This document shows positions 44,932-54,460 of a stretch of DNA of 64,000 nucleotides, piece after piece (positions within the stretch are counted from its first letter, which is position 1; each line of letters begins with the position of its first letter). A program made the translations under genes and the position numbers. Source of the stretch: Metabacillus schmidteae (GTDB lineage Bacteria > Bacillota > Bacilli > Bacillales > Bacillaceae); NCBI RefSeq assembly GCF_903166545.1, contig NZ_CAESCH010000001.1:1988001-2052000 (forward strand), in the 5' to 3' direction. The notes below the pieces were generated by a model. The model worked only from the letters and a program-made list of their open reading frames with translations, was not told where the DNA came from and searched no databases.

Positions 44932-46014
44932 ATGGGAAAGAAAACGTTATCAATAATTATTTTATTCGTTATGATTTTTTCTCTGGCAGGATGTGGAGTT
45001 GAACAAACAACAGCAGATTCAAAGGGATTTATCGGAATTTCAATGCCAACTAAATCATCCGAAAGATGGGTGAAGGATGGCGAAAATATGAAGCAAATGT
45101 TTGAAGAGCTTGGTTATCAAACAGATTTACAGTATGCAGAGGATATTATAGAAAATCAAACTGCACAAATCGAAAATATGATTACAAAGGGTGTGGATGT
45201 ACTAGTTATAGCACCAATAGATGATCGTTCAGGTTTATCAAGTGTATTAGAGAGAGCACATAAAAGGGGAATTAAAGTCATTTCCTACGATCGCCTCATC
45301 CAGCATAGCAAATATGTAGATTATTATGCTACATTCGACAACTTTAAGGTTGGAGTCTTACAAGGAACATATATTGAAGAACAACTTAATTTAAAAGAAG
45401 AAGAAGGTCCGTTCAATGTTGAGATATTTGCCGGTTCACCGGATGATAATAATGCATACTTCTTCTTTGACGGAGCGATGTCCATTCTCCAACCTTATAT
45501 TGATTCAGGTAAATTAGTAGTGCAAAGTGGGCAGACAAAGTTCCAACAGGGAGCAACACTGCGATGGGATGGAGCACTTGCTCAATCAAGAATGGATAAT
45601 TTATTAAGCGCTTATTATTCATCAGAACGAGTGGATGCTGTGTTATCCCCATATGACGGGATTAGCATCGGGGTTATTTCATCCCTAAGAGGTGTTGGGT
45701 ATGGAAGTGAAGATCAACCAATGCCGATTATTACGGGACAAGATGCAGAGCTTGCATCAATTAAATCGATTATTAATGAAAGGCAAACACAAACCGTGTT
45801 TAAGGATACGAGAGAACTAGCGAAAAAAGCGGTAGAAATGGCAAGTGCCCTATTAAATGGTGAGCAAGCAGAAGTTAATGATACTGACACCTATGACAAT
45901 GGTGAAAAAATTGTTCCAGCCTACCTTTTAAAGCCAGTCTCTGTTGATAAAACAAATTACGACTCTGTACTAGTAGAAAGTGGATATTATACAGAAGAGC
46001 AGCTTGGACAATGA
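44932..46014 (+). CDS. araE: Sugar ABC importer binding lipoprotein (ChvE/XylF type, AraE-like)
   Basis: Lipoprotein of the CUT2 importer family, 360 residues: signal [13 protein letters not shown] with lipobox LAGC. The mature part has the ChvE-like pattern [20 protein letters not shown] and [20 protein letters not shown], and ends [16 protein letters not shown]. It delivers a pentose/hexose, here probably L-arabinose, to AraGH. RBS AAGGGGGGA. It begins the araEGH operon. It should not be confused with B. subtilis AraE, which is an MFS permease. Confidence 0.88.
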   Translation: MGKKTLSIIILFVMIFSLAGCGVEQTTADSKGFIGISMPTKSSERWVKDGENMKQMFEELGYQTDLQYAEDIIENQTAQIENMITKGVDVLVIAPIDDRSGLSSVLERAHKRGIKVISYDRLIQHSKYVDYYATFDNFKVGVLQGTYIEEQLNLKEEEGPFNVEIFAGSPDDNNAYFFFDGAMSILQPYIDSGKLVVQSGQTKFQQGATLRWDGALAQSRMDNLLSAYYSSERVDAVLSPYDGISIGVISSLRGVGYGSEDQPMPIITGQDAELASIKSIINERQTQTVFKDTRELAKKAVEMASALLNGEQAEVNDTDTYDNGEKIVPAYLLKPVSVDKTNYDSVLVESGYYTEEQLGQ

Positions 46015-46055
46015 TCAATCATTCGAAAGAAAAACATTGAATGTAGGTGGATAAA

Positions 46056-47591
46056 ATGTCAAAGATCATTCTAGAAATGCGAAATATTACAAAAGAATTC
46101 CCAGGTGTGAAAGCACTTGAAAACGTTAACTTAAAAGTAAAAGAGGGTGAAATTCATGCCCTATGCGGAGAAAATGGGGCAGGTAAGTCCACCTTAATGA
46201 AAGTATTAAGTGGAGTTTATCCCCATGGCACTTATACGGGAGATATTTTGTTTAAAGATTCCGTGTGTGAGTTTAAAAATATAAAACAAAGTGAAGAGCT
46301 TGGTATCGTGATCATCCATCAAGAGCTTGCATTAATTCCGGAGCTTTCTATTGCCGAAAATATCTTTCTAGGAAACGAAATTGCCTCTAAAGGTATTATC
46401 AATTGGAATATCACTACGATGAAAACAAGTGAATTACTTCAAAAAGTAGGGCTAACAGAATCACCTAATACAAAAGTAGATGACATTGGAGTCGGAAAGC
46501 AGCAATTAGTCGAAATTGCGAAAGCGTTGTCGAAAGAAGTGAAGCTCCTTATCCTTGATGAGCCAACAGCTTCTTTAAATGAAGATGATAGTGAAAATCT
46601 TTTGAATTTATTATTAGAGTTTAAAAAGCAAGGAATGTCAGCAATTATTATCTCTCATAAATTAAATGAGATTGAGAGAGTGGCAGATTCAATCACGATC
46701 ATTCGTGATGGTCAAACAATTGAAACACTTGATGTGAAAAAAGACAATGTAACAGAAGATCGCATTATCAAAGGAATGGTAGGTAGGGATTTAACAAATC
46801 GATATCCAGATCGAATTCCGAAGATCAAAGAAGTCTTTTTTGAAGTGAAAAACTGGAATGTGTCACATCCTTTACATTCCGACAGAAAAGTTATAGACGA
46901 TGTTAATATCTCTATTCGAAAAGGAGAAATTGTAGGAATTGCCGGACTTATGGGAGCAGGTCGTACAGAGCTTGCAATGAGTATCTTTGGTAAATCATAT
47001 GGCAAGAAAATTACTGGGCAGATAATTAAGGATGGAGAAGAAGTCCAATTTAACGATGTTACAACAGCGATTAATCACGGGATGGCATATGTTTCAGAGG
47101 ATCGTAAAGGAAATGGTCTCATTCTGATGGATGATATTCGACAAAATATCACACTGGCTAGCTTAGATAAAATCTCAAAACAATCGATCTTAGATAAAAA
47201 TAAAGAGATTATAGTCGCTGAAGAATATAAGAAGAAATTACGTATAAAAACACCAAGTATTTACCAAAAGGCAGGAAATTTAAGTGGAGGAAATCAACAA
47301 AAGATTGTATTAAGTAAATGGATCTTTTCTGAACCGGATATTCTAATTTTAGATGAGCCGACACGCGGAATTGATGTAGGAGCCAAATATGAGATTTACT
47401 CTATTATCAATGACCTTGCGATGGCCGGAAAAGGAATCCTTATGATCTCTTCAGAACTACCGGAATTATTAGGCATGTGTGACCGAATCTATGTAATGAA
47501 TGAGGGAAGTATCACTGGTGAAGTAACGAAAGAAGAAGCAAATCAAGAAAAGCTTATGACTTATATGACAAAAAGTAAGGTAAGGAGGTAG
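46056..47591 (+). CDS. araG: Sugar ABC importer ATP-binding protein (AraG/MglA type)
   Basis: Tandem ATPase of the CUT2 family, 511 residues with two nucleotide-binding domains. First Walker [10 protein letters not shown] near 38, with Walker [12 protein letters not shown]. The second domain has the degenerate Walker [10 protein letters not shown] usual for this family, signature LSGGNQQK near 409, and [14 protein letters not shown] at 46056 follows GTAGGTGG; an in-frame GTG at 46047 is inside the RBS. The permease gene starts 3 bp downstream. Confidence 0.93.
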   Translation: MSKIILEMRNITKEFPGVKALENVNLKVKEGEIHALCGENGAGKSTLMKVLSGVYPHGTYTGDILFKDSVCEFKNIKQSEELGIVIIHQELALIPELSIAENIFLGNEIASKGIINWNITTMKTSELLQKVGLTESPNTKVDDIGVGKQQLVEIAKALSKEVKLLILDEPTASLNEDDSENLLNLLLEFKKQGMSAIIISHKLNEIERVADSITIIRDGQTIETLDVKKDNVTEDRIIKGMVGRDLTNRYPDRIPKIKEVFFEVKNWNVSHPLHSDRKVIDDVNISIRKGEIVGIAGLMGAGRTELAMSIFGKSYGKKITGQIIKDGEEVQFNDVTTAINHGMAYVSEDRKGNGLILMDDIRQNITLASLDKISKQSILDKNKEIIVAEEYKKKLRIKTPSIYQKAGNLSGGNQQKIVLSKWIFSEPDILILDEPTRGIDVGAKYEIYSIINDLAMAGKGILMISSELPELLGMCDRIYVMNEGSITGEVTKEEANQEKLMTYMTKSKVRR

Positions 47592-47593
47592 TT

Positions 47594-48802
47594 ATGATGC
47601 AACCGCAAAATCAACTACAAAAAACACCTGGATTAAACAATGACTCAATTTGGAAATCAATGATTCAGAACAATATGCGTCAATACAGCATGATCATTGC
47701 GTTAGTTTTTATTATGATTTTGTTTCAAGTTTTAACAGATGGATTATTATTAAAACCACTTAATATCACAAATCTAATCTTGCAAAATAGTTATATATTA
47801 GTTCTTGCAATTGGAATGGTTTTAGTTATTATTACAGGTCATATTGACTTATCGGTTGGTTCTGTTGCTGCCTTTGTTGGAGCAATATCAGCTATTTTGA
47901 TGGTCAACTATGAAATGCCTACCTTCCTGGCGGTTATTATCTCTTTACTAGTAGGTGCCATTATCGGGGCTTGGCAAGGTTTTTGGATTGCTTATGTGAA
48001 AATTCCGGCATTTATCGTAACTCTAGCAGGGATGCTATTGTTTAGAGGAGCAACGATGATTGTCCTTGAAGGAAAATCCATTGCACCATTCCCAGAGTCT
48101 TTCCAAAAAATCAGCTCTGGATTTATCCCTGATATCGGAAGCGGCTCAATCCATGTATTAACTCTCATTATCGGATTTGTTTTATCAATCATTTATGTCT
48201 TTACCCAAATAAAAAATAGACGAACAGAAATGAAGTATAATGTTGAAGTTTCCTCTACAGGAATGTTTGTGTTAAAACTTATTGGACTTGTTGCAATTTT
48301 AAACATTTTTACTTATGTTTTAGCAACCTACGAGGGAATTCCGAACATCTTAATTATCCTCGGGATATTAATTATTCTATATACATTTGTTACGAATAAA
48401 ACAAAAGCAGGTCGTCATGTTTATGCAATTGGAGGTAACGAAAAAGCTGCCCAGTTATCGGGTATAAAAACAAAACGCATGACATTCTGGGTTTTCGTTA
48501 ATATGGGTGTACTATCTGCTCTTTCAGGACTATTATTTGCAGCTCGTCTAAATGCTGCTACTCCTAAAGCTGGTAACTTATTTGAACTAGATGCTATCGC
48601 AGCTTGCTTTATTGGTGGGGCATCTGCATATGGAGGAATTGGAACAGTTCCTGGTGCAATTATTGGTGGTCTTGTCATGGGGATCATGAACAACGGAATG
48701 TCTTTACTAGGTCTTGGTATCGACTGGCAGCAAGGAATTAAAGGGTTGGTATTACTATTAGCCGTTGCATTTGATATTTATAATAAAAATAAAGCTTCTT
48801 AA
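47594..48802 (+). CDS. araH: Sugar ABC importer permease (AraH/GguB type)
   Basis: Membrane subunit of the CUT2 importer, 402 residues with about ten hydrophobic segments. Family markers: VVIITGHIDLSVGSVAAFVG, KIPAFIVTLAGMLLFRG and GGNEKAAQLSGIKTKRM, with AIAACFIGGASAYGGIGTVP near the end. RBS AAGGAGG 6 nt before ATG. The length and the insertion between helices match GguB-type permeases. Terminator follows. Confidence 0.93.
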   Translation: MMQPQNQLQKTPGLNNDSIWKSMIQNNMRQYSMIIALVFIMILFQVLTDGLLLKPLNITNLILQNSYILVLAIGMVLVIITGHIDLSVGSVAAFVGAISAILMVNYEMPTFLAVIISLLVGAIIGAWQGFWIAYVKIPAFIVTLAGMLLFRGATMIVLEGKSIAPFPESFQKISSGFIPDIGSGSIHVLTLIIGFVLSIIYVFTQIKNRRTEMKYNVEVSSTGMFVLKLIGLVAILNIFTYVLATYEGIPNILIILGILIILYTFVTNKTKAGRHVYAIGGNEKAAQLSGIKTKRMTFWVFVNMGVLSALSGLLFAARLNAATPKAGNLFELDAIAACFIGGASAYGGIGTVPGAIIGGLVMGIMNNGMSLLGLGIDWQQGIKGLVLLLAVAFDIYNKNKAS

Positions 48803-48807
48803 TAAGG

Positions 48808-48846
48808 GAGGGGATTCGATCATTTGGTTCGGATCCCTTTTCAATT
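48808..48846 (+). terminator. Terminator after araH
   Basis: AGGGGATTCGA and TTCGGATCCCTTTT form an imperfect hairpin with a T-run at its 3' end, starting shortly after the araH stop. Confidence 0.75.
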
Positions 48847-48908
48847 TGTTTGATCATCTTTTCACTAAAATATACAATAAGTTATTTTAAAAAGACATCC
48901 TCATAGTA

Positions 48909-48936
48909 TATAATGAAACCAGTTGTACGAATAAGT
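48909..48936 (+). promoter_or_regulatory. araR promoter with AraR-like operator
   Basis: -10 TATAAT at 48909-48914 is followed by AGTTGTACGAATAAGT (48921-48936). This shares A-TTGT--G-ATAAGT with the site before araB at 52109-52124. Position over the transcription start suggests autorepression. Confidence 0.6.
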
Positions 48937-48956
48937 TAGTGCGGAAACATACAAGA

Positions 48957-48970
48957 TGAAAGCGGTGGCA
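48957..48970 (+). promoter_or_regulatory. cre-consensus sequence overlapping the araR ribosome site
   Basis: TGAAAGCGGTGGCA fits the cre pattern TGNAANCGNWNNCA at all fixed positions. The GGTGG within it also serves as the araR Shine-Dalgarno, 3-8 nt from the ATG at 48973. Control here would act by transcription roadblock; inferred. Confidence 0.5.
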
Positions 48971-48972
48971 GA

Positions 48973-50085
48973 ATGGCGCAACAAACGAAAGTCAGCATGG
49001 TGAAACAAAAAATTAAAGAATGGATTACAGAGGGAAAGGTTTCTCAAGGGGAAAAGATTTATTCAGAAAATGAACTTGTGAAAATGTTTGAAGTGAGTCG
49101 ACACACTGTAAGGCAAGCTGTAGGTGATCTAGTTCACGAAGGCTGGTTATACCGTGAGCAGGGAGCGGGGACTTTTGTTTCGCAACGTATGAAAAAAACT
49201 CCAACCCCGGCAGGTAAAAACATTGGTGTAATCACAACCTATATTACAGACTATATTTTTCCTTCGATTATAAAAGGAATTGAATCTTACTTATCAGATC
49301 ACGGCTATTCCTTAACTTTTGCTTGTACAGACAATAACCCTGAAAAGGAAAGACAATGTCTGGAATCCATGTTAAGTCGAAACATTGATGGTTTAATCGT
49401 CGAACCAACAAGAAGCAGCAGCTATAATCCTAATCTACATTATTATTTACAAATGGAGCAAAATGAAATTCCATATTTAATGATCAATCAGTATTATCCA
49501 CAATTAAATCCGCCTCATCTTATTCTAAACGATGAAAAAGGTGGATTTATCGCAACGGAGCATTTGATCAAGCTGGGTCATCAAAAAATAATTGGGTTAT
49601 TTAAAAGTGATGACATTCAAGGGTTAAATCGAATGCAAGGGTTTATAAGGGCCTTTCGTGAAAATGATATCTCGTTTTTTCCAGAGATGATCATTACGTA
49701 TACAACAGAGGAAAAAGACAATATTTTAATAAATAAACTAAGAGATGTCCTCATTTCAGCTGAAAACCGGCCGACTGGAATTGTTTGTTACAATGATGAA
49801 ATAGCGATAAGTGTATTGAATTTATTACGGGAACTTGACATAAAGGTACCGGAACACATCTCAATTGTAGGCTACGATGATTCGTACCTGGCAGAAGCTT
49901 CTGAAACGAAAATTACTTCTGTTACACATCCTAAAATAGAAATGGGGTTGGAAGCGGCAAAGTGGATTGTGGCAGCTGTTGAAAATCGTGAAAGTCAAAG
50001 CATTGAAAATAATCAAAAAATGTATGAGCCTGAGTTAGTTATTAGAAACTCCACTAAATCTTTCTCAACAATTCAACAAGTTTGA
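48973..50085 (+). CDS. araR: Arabinose operon repressor AraR
   Basis: Chimeric repressor: N-terminal GntR winged helix (about 1-70, with YSENELVKMFEVSRHTVRQA and GAGTFVS) fused to a C-terminal LacI/GalR-type ligand domain (about 83-365, with NIDGLIVEPTRSS, LGHQKIIGLFKSDDIQGLNR and SIVGYDDSYLAEASETKITS). This architecture and 370-residue length define AraR, which releases DNA on binding L-arabinose. Three to four AraR-like operators occur in the region. It starts the araR-araM-HAD unit. Confidence 0.92.
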   Translation: MAQQTKVSMVKQKIKEWITEGKVSQGEKIYSENELVKMFEVSRHTVRQAVGDLVHEGWLYREQGAGTFVSQRMKKTPTPAGKNIGVITTYITDYIFPSIIKGIESYLSDHGYSLTFACTDNNPEKERQCLESMLSRNIDGLIVEPTRSSSYNPNLHYYLQMEQNEIPYLMINQYYPQLNPPHLILNDEKGGFIATEHLIKLGHQKIIGLFKSDDIQGLNRMQGFIRAFRENDISFFPEMIITYTTEEKDNILINKLRDVLISAENRPTGIVCYNDEIAISVLNLLRELDIKVPEHISIVGYDDSYLAEASETKITSVTHPKIEMGLEAAKWIVAAVENRESQSIENNQKMYEPELVIRNSTKSFSTIQQV

Positions 50086-50128
50086 TTTACAAATAGCTTC
50101 TGGTCTAAAAACTAAGGGGGAATATGTA

Positions 50129-51352
50129 GTGATTACTTTAAACGAGCTAAAGAAACAATCGAAGGCCTGTCAATGTGGGAATCAACATTATGATGTGGTA
50201 ATCGAAAAGGTGGTCATAAGTCATCATGCACTAACAGAAACAGTCACATATATATCAGAAAAGAACTTTCAACATGTAGCAGTTGTTGCTGATTCAACGA
50301 CTTTTAATGTGGCAGGTGAGAGGCTTACCTCCCTATTAAAAGAGGCTAATATTAATCATAAAGTTGTGGTTATTCAACCGAATGAGCAAGGTGATGTAGT
50401 TGCTGATGAGGTTTCGTTAATTGAGGCTATGCTTGGTATCCCTCAAGAAACAGAAGTTGTCATTGCCGTTGGAGCGGGAACAATACATGATATCACAAGA
50501 TTTTCAAGCTATAAAATGGGAAAACCGTTTATCTCAGTTCCGACCGCACCTTCCGTGGACGGCTTTAATTCAATGGGGGCACCTGTTGTTATTAAAGGAA
50601 TGAAGACCACCTACCAAATGCAAACTCCTATTGCATTGTTTGCTGATATTTCCATTTTACAAGGCGCTCCAAAGGAAATGATTGCAGCTGGATTTGGTGA
50701 TATGATTGGAAAACATACATCATTAGCCGATTGGACGTTTTCTCATTTAGTAAATGATGAACCATATTGTCCACTTTCTGCAAGATTAACGAGAGAGGCA
50801 ATGAATGAATGTGAAAACCACGTAAATGAAATTGCCCGAGGAGATAGCAAAGGAATCCAGATTCTCATAGAAGCATTGATTCAATCAGGCTATGCAATGC
50901 TAATTGTCGGACATTCATCACCGGCATCAGGTGGTGAGCATCATTTGTCCCATTTTTGGGAAATGAATTTTTTGCAACAACAAAAGCCGCAAGTTTTGCA
51001 TGGAGCTAAGGTCGGCGTATCTTCACAGGTTATTCTAGACTTATATAAAATGAGTTTCAAAGAGCTAGTCGCTAACAAGCAACAGCTGGAAGCACTACCG
51101 ATTAGTCAAAAGGACAAGATGATGAAAGTGATTGAGCATCAAGATGAAATTTTAACTGTTATAGCTTCTTTACCAGAATCGTCTTATATCGCCGACCAAT
51201 TAGAAAAGCTAGGTGGAGCAGTTAAACCTATGGATTTAGGAATTGAAGATGAACTTGTTCAAGAGAGCCGAAAGAAAGCCCATCATATAAGAAGTCGCTA
51301 CACGATGTTAAAGTTTTGGAATGAACATATAGGAGCCAGCCAACATGCATAA
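50129..51352 (+). CDS. araM: sn-glycerol-1-phosphate dehydrogenase AraM/EgsA
   Basis: NAD(P)H-dependent dehydrogenase reducing dihydroxyacetone phosphate to glycerol-1-phosphate (shown for B. subtilis AraM/EgsA). 407 residues; dehydroquinate synthase-like fold with AVGAGTIHDITRFSSYKMG and VPTAPSVDGFNSMGAP. Metal ligands are in AAGFGDMIGKHTSLADW and GHSSPASGGEHHLSHFWEM. GTG start at 50129 with RBS AAGGGGGA. It is embedded in the ara cluster as in B. subtilis and overlaps the HAD gene by 8 bp. Confidence 0.93.
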   Translation: MITLNELKKQSKACQCGNQHYDVVIEKVVISHHALTETVTYISEKNFQHVAVVADSTTFNVAGERLTSLLKEANINHKVVVIQPNEQGDVVADEVSLIEAMLGIPQETEVVIAVGAGTIHDITRFSSYKMGKPFISVPTAPSVDGFNSMGAPVVIKGMKTTYQMQTPIALFADISILQGAPKEMIAAGFGDMIGKHTSLADWTFSHLVNDEPYCPLSARLTREAMNECENHVNEIARGDSKGIQILIEALIQSGYAMLIVGHSSPASGGEHHLSHFWEMNFLQQQKPQVLHGAKVGVSSQVILDLYKMSFKELVANKQQLEALPISQKDKMMKVIEHQDEILTVIASLPESSYIADQLEKLGGAVKPMDLGIEDELVQESRKKAHHIRSRYTMLKFWNEHIGASQHA

Positions 51353-52049
51353 TTTTACGAGTGCAGATGCTGTCTTTTTCGATTTAGATGATACCTTATA
51401 TGATTCACTATTACCTTTTCGAAAAGCACTAAAGAATCAGCAAGTAGAGCTAGAAGATTCACAAATAGAGCTGTTTTATAAACGGGTGCGTCACTATAGT
51501 GATGTGTTATGGAAGGTTCATGTTAAAGGGGCGCTTAGTTTAGAACAGCTCCGTATAGAACGACTAACGATTGCATGTAAAGACTTCGGTATCATCATAT
51601 CAAAAGAACAAGCAATTGCAATTCAAGATCGCTATGAATATGAACAAAGAGTAATTGTACCTTTCCCTGAAATACACTCACTTCTTACGTCTTTACAGGA
51701 CAAAGGAAAGATAGTCGGAGTGATTACAAATGGACCTGTTGAACATCAGATGAATAAATTAAAAGCCTTAGAGATTGATCAGCTCATACCTAAGGAACGA
51801 ATTTTTATTTCTGACGGTATAGGGATAGCTAAGCCAGACAAACGAGTGTTTGAATATGTACAATTAAGAGTAAATCTTCATCCAAGTAAGTGTCTTTATA
51901 TTGGTGATACATGGGAAAATGATATTGTCCCACCTATAGAGGCAGGTTGGAAATGTATTTGGTTCAATCATCGAAGAAGAGAACCACAAACACATCATCT
52001 TCCTAATGAAACAGTTACAAATAGTAATGAGCTAGTACAAGTAAAATAA
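51345..52049 (+). CDS. HAD superfamily hydrolase (subfamily IA phosphatase)
   Basis: Small phosphatase, 234 residues. HAD motif I is FFDLDDTLYDS with nucleophile Asp, motif II VITNGP, the motif III Lys is near AKPDKRVFEYV, and motif IV is YIGDTWENDIVPP. It sits where B. subtilis has araL, but AraL is a NagD-type (IIA) HAD; this is a YjjG-like IA enzyme, so it is an analogue rather than AraL. Coupled to araM by 8-bp overlap. It may dephosphorylate a sugar phosphate or glycerol-1-phosphate-type product; inferred. Confidence 0.87.
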   Translation: MHNFTSADAVFFDLDDTLYDSLLPFRKALKNQQVELEDSQIELFYKRVRHYSDVLWKVHVKGALSLEQLRIERLTIACKDFGIIISKEQAIAIQDRYEYEQRVIVPFPEIHSLLTSLQDKGKIVGVITNGPVEHQMNKLKALEIDQLIPKERIFISDGIGIAKPDKRVFEYVQLRVNLHPSKCLYIGDTWENDIVPPIEAGWKCIWFNHRRREPQTHHLPNETVTNSNELVQVK

Positions 52050-52059
52050 ACTAGAGAAA

Positions 52060-52095
52060 GAAAAACAGATTTCAAGTATAGGAATCTGTTTTTTG
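52060..52095 (+). terminator. Terminator after HAD gene
   Basis: AAACAGATTTC (52063-52073) pairs with GGAATCTGTTT (52081-52091), followed by TTT. It separates the araR unit from araB. Confidence 0.8.
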
Positions 52096-52108
52096 ATGTA
52101 TTCTTAAA

Positions 52109-52159
52109 ACTTGTCTGCATAAGTTGTTGTAATAAAAACGAAAATTTGTATGTTTTTTA
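52109..52159 (+). promoter_or_regulatory. Two AraR-like operators upstream of araB
   Basis: ACTTGTCTGCATAAGT (52109-52124) is a near palindrome sharing its fixed bases with the araR site at 48921. ATTTGTATGTTTTTTA (52144-52159) is a weaker second match 35 bp downstream. Paired operators are usual at AraR-controlled metabolic promoters of B. subtilis. Confidence 0.5.
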
Positions 52160-52245
52160 CAAAAAAAGTATTGTGAAAACCTATTAAATGCTAAAATAAA
52201 AGCAGGTTATATGTATAAGATTGATAGAGAATCAAAAACAGATAA

Positions 52246-52259
52246 TGTAAGCGGTATCT
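52246..52259 (+). promoter_or_regulatory. cre-like site upstream of araB
   Basis: TGTAAGCGGTATCT matches the cre pattern except for the last base. It lies in the araB leader, 66 bp before the start codon. Confidence 0.5.
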
Positions 52260-52324
52260 GTTTTTTGAAAGTATACTCAACTTGTACGGATGATGAACAT
52301 GAATTGTTAACAGAGGTGATACAA

Positions 52325-54019
52325 ATGGCTAAATATTCAATAGGTTTTGATTATGGAACAAAATCCGGAAGAGCTGTCCTTGTAGAGATTGGATCAGGAA
52401 AAGAAGTTGCAACAGCTGTGAAGCCATATACTCATGGTGTAATGGATGAGTTTTTACCTGACGGAGTAACAAAATTAGAAAATGATTGGGCATTGCAACA
52501 TCCAACCGATTATATTGAAGTACTTGAAACGACGATCCCTGAAGTTCTTAAACTAGCAAATGTTTCACCAGAAGACGTAATAGGCTTAGGAATTGATTTT
52601 ACAGCTTGTACGGTTCTACCTATAAATAAGCATGGAGTACCATTGTGTTTAACTGATGAATATAAGCAACATCCACATAGTTTTGTTAAGCTTTGGAAGC
52701 ATCATGCAGCACAAGACGAAGCAAGTCGCATGAACGAAATTGCAGAAGCCAGAGGTGAGGTATTCCTTAAACGCTATGGTGGAAAAATTTCCTCTGAATG
52801 GCTGGTACCAAAAATCTGGCAAGTTTTAAATGAGGCACCTGAAATTTATAATGCAACAGATCAATTTGTTGAAGCAGCAGACTGGGTGATTTACCAGCTA
52901 ACAGGTGAGTTGAAGCGCAATAGTTGTGCTGCTGGCTACAAAGCATTTTGGCATAAACAAAAAGGATTTCCATCTTCTGAATTTTTTAAAGCTTTAGATC
53001 CCAGGTTAGAAAATATTGTAAAAGAAAAGTTATCTGCCTATATCTCTCCAATTGGCACAAAAGCGGGTGAGCTAACTAAACAGGCATCAGGGAAAATTGG
53101 ATTACAACCTGGTATGGCCATTGCAATTGCAAATGTGGATGCTCATGTTGCAGTACCTGCTGTTGGAATTACAGAGCCTGGAAAACTATTAATGATTATG
53201 GGGACATCAACATGTCATATTTTATTAGGTGATGAAGAAAAGGTTGTTCCAGGTATATGTGGAGTTGTAGAAGATGGTGTTATGCCAGGATTAATGGGCT
53301 ACGAAGCTGGTCAGTCCTGCGTGGGAGATCACTTTGAATGGTTTACGAAAAACTGTGTTCCTGAAAGCTATTATAAAGAAGCAGAAGCTAAGGGAATGAA
53401 TATCCATCAACTATTAACACAGAAAGTCGAAAAACTTGAGGTTGGTGAAAGCGGTTTAATCGCATTGGACTGGTGGAATGGAAATCGTTCAACACTTGTT
53501 GATACCGACCTGACTGGTGTTTTAATAGGGGCAACACTTCAGACAAAACCGGAGGAAATTTATCGGGCATTAATTGAAGCTACAGCTTATGGTACACGTA
53601 AAATTGTTGATGCTTTTAGAGATAGTGGTGTATCCATTCATGAAGTGTACGCATGTGGGGGAATTGCTGAAAAGAATGGATTAATGATGCAAATTTACTC
53701 AGATGTATTAAATATGGATATTCGCATTTCTGCATCATCTCAAACTCCTGCATTAGGTTCTGCAATGTTTGGTGCAGTGGCAGCCGGAAAAGAGCGTGGA
53801 GGTTATGATAACATTAAAGATGCTGCGAATGAAATGGCAAGGCTAAAAGATTATATCTATCAACCTATAGAAGAAAATTCGGCTGTGTATGATCAATTAT
53901 TTGCTGAATACACTCGTTTATATGACTATTTCGGTCGTGGGGAGAACAATGTGATGAAAAATTTAAAGAAAATTAAACAAGCAAGTGTGACCAAAGCAAA
54001 AACAAAGGTTATTCAATAA
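52325..54019 (+). CDS. araB: L-ribulokinase
   Basis: FGGY kinase phosphorylating L-ribulose in arabinose catabolism, 564 residues. The phosphate motif is [14 protein letters not shown] near 9-22. AraB-specific features include [30 protein letters not shown] and [17 protein letters not shown]. The ATG at 52325 follows AGAGGTGAT; the frame extends up to 52211 across the cre site, so the longer start is wrong. AraA and AraD genes, normally adjacent, are absent from the window. Confidence 0.95.
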   Translation: MAKYSIGFDYGTKSGRAVLVEIGSGKEVATAVKPYTHGVMDEFLPDGVTKLENDWALQHPTDYIEVLETTIPEVLKLANVSPEDVIGLGIDFTACTVLPINKHGVPLCLTDEYKQHPHSFVKLWKHHAAQDEASRMNEIAEARGEVFLKRYGGKISSEWLVPKIWQVLNEAPEIYNATDQFVEAADWVIYQLTGELKRNSCAAGYKAFWHKQKGFPSSEFFKALDPRLENIVKEKLSAYISPIGTKAGELTKQASGKIGLQPGMAIAIANVDAHVAVPAVGITEPGKLLMIMGTSTCHILLGDEEKVVPGICGVVEDGVMPGLMGYEAGQSCVGDHFEWFTKNCVPESYYKEAEAKGMNIHQLLTQKVEKLEVGESGLIALDWWNGNRSTLVDTDLTGVLIGATLQTKPEEIYRALIEATAYGTRKIVDAFRDSGVSIHEVYACGGIAEKNGLMMQIYSDVLNMDIRISASSQTPALGSAMFGAVAAGKERGGYDNIKDAANEMARLKDYIYQPIEENSAVYDQLFAEYTRLYDYFGRGENNVMKNLKKIKQASVTKAKTKVIQ

Positions 54020-54079
54020 ACATTTTGGGAGTGACATAGCTCCATGGTTTATAAGTAATGAAACAAGCTTCTGCAAAGG

Positions 54080-54120
54080 AAGGGATGAATTTTTTAAAAA
54101 TTTCATCCCTTTCTCTTTTT
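54080..54120. terminator. Bidirectional terminator between araB and the spore protein gene
   Basis: AAGGGATGAA (54080-54089) pairs with TTCATCCCTT (54102-54111), with flanking T- and A-tracts. It overlaps the stop of the minus-strand SASP gene. Confidence 0.85.
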
Positions 54121-54370
54121 ACTTCTGTTTCAACTGCTGTTCAGCTAATTTAATCATCTCTCGAACCATATTACCCCCAAGCTTTCCGCCAATTTTTCCT
54201 GCTTGATTAGATGTTAAATCTCCATTATTTCCTTTATGTAATGGTATACCTAATTCTTTTGCTGTCTCAAATCTTGCTTCATCTGCTGTATTAGTGTTTG
54301 CTACCTTGGCCTTTAATTGATTTACCTGTTCTCTTGCCGCAGGAACAAGTAATCTGTTTCTTTTTGCCAT
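54119..54370 (-). CDS. Alpha/beta-type small acid-soluble spore protein
   Basis: DNA-coating spore protein, 83 residues. The conserved family segments are present: FETAKELGIPLHKGNNGDLTS (about 43-63; the GPR protease site is near the start of this segment) and GGKLGGNMVREMI. RBS AAAGGGGGTTTTGAG before ATG. The long N-terminal basic part (MAKRNRLLVPAAREQ) marks it as a minor SASP. It shows the organism forms endospores. Forespore (sigma-G) expression is expected for the family; I could not define the promoter with confidence. Confidence 0.92.
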   Translation of the reverse strand: MAKRNRLLVPAAREQVNQLKAKVANTNTADEARFETAKELGIPLHKGNNGDLTSNQAGKIGGKLGGNMVREMIKLAEQQLKQK

Positions 54371-54460
54371 CTCAAAACCCCCTTTGTTTATAGTTTTTCT
54401 AGAACAGGTTTAATCTATGCTATAGTTAAATTAAATCTTTATTAAAGCGAGTGAAAGTAC

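Noticed and set aside
51345..52049. Naming the HAD gene araL
   Set aside because: AraL is a NagD-type (IIA) phosphatase with a different cap; this protein has the IA motif layout.
52211..52324. Upstream extension of araB to 52211
   Set aside because: No ribosome site at that start, and the extension covers the cre-like site; the ATG at 52325 has a clear AGAGGTGAT.
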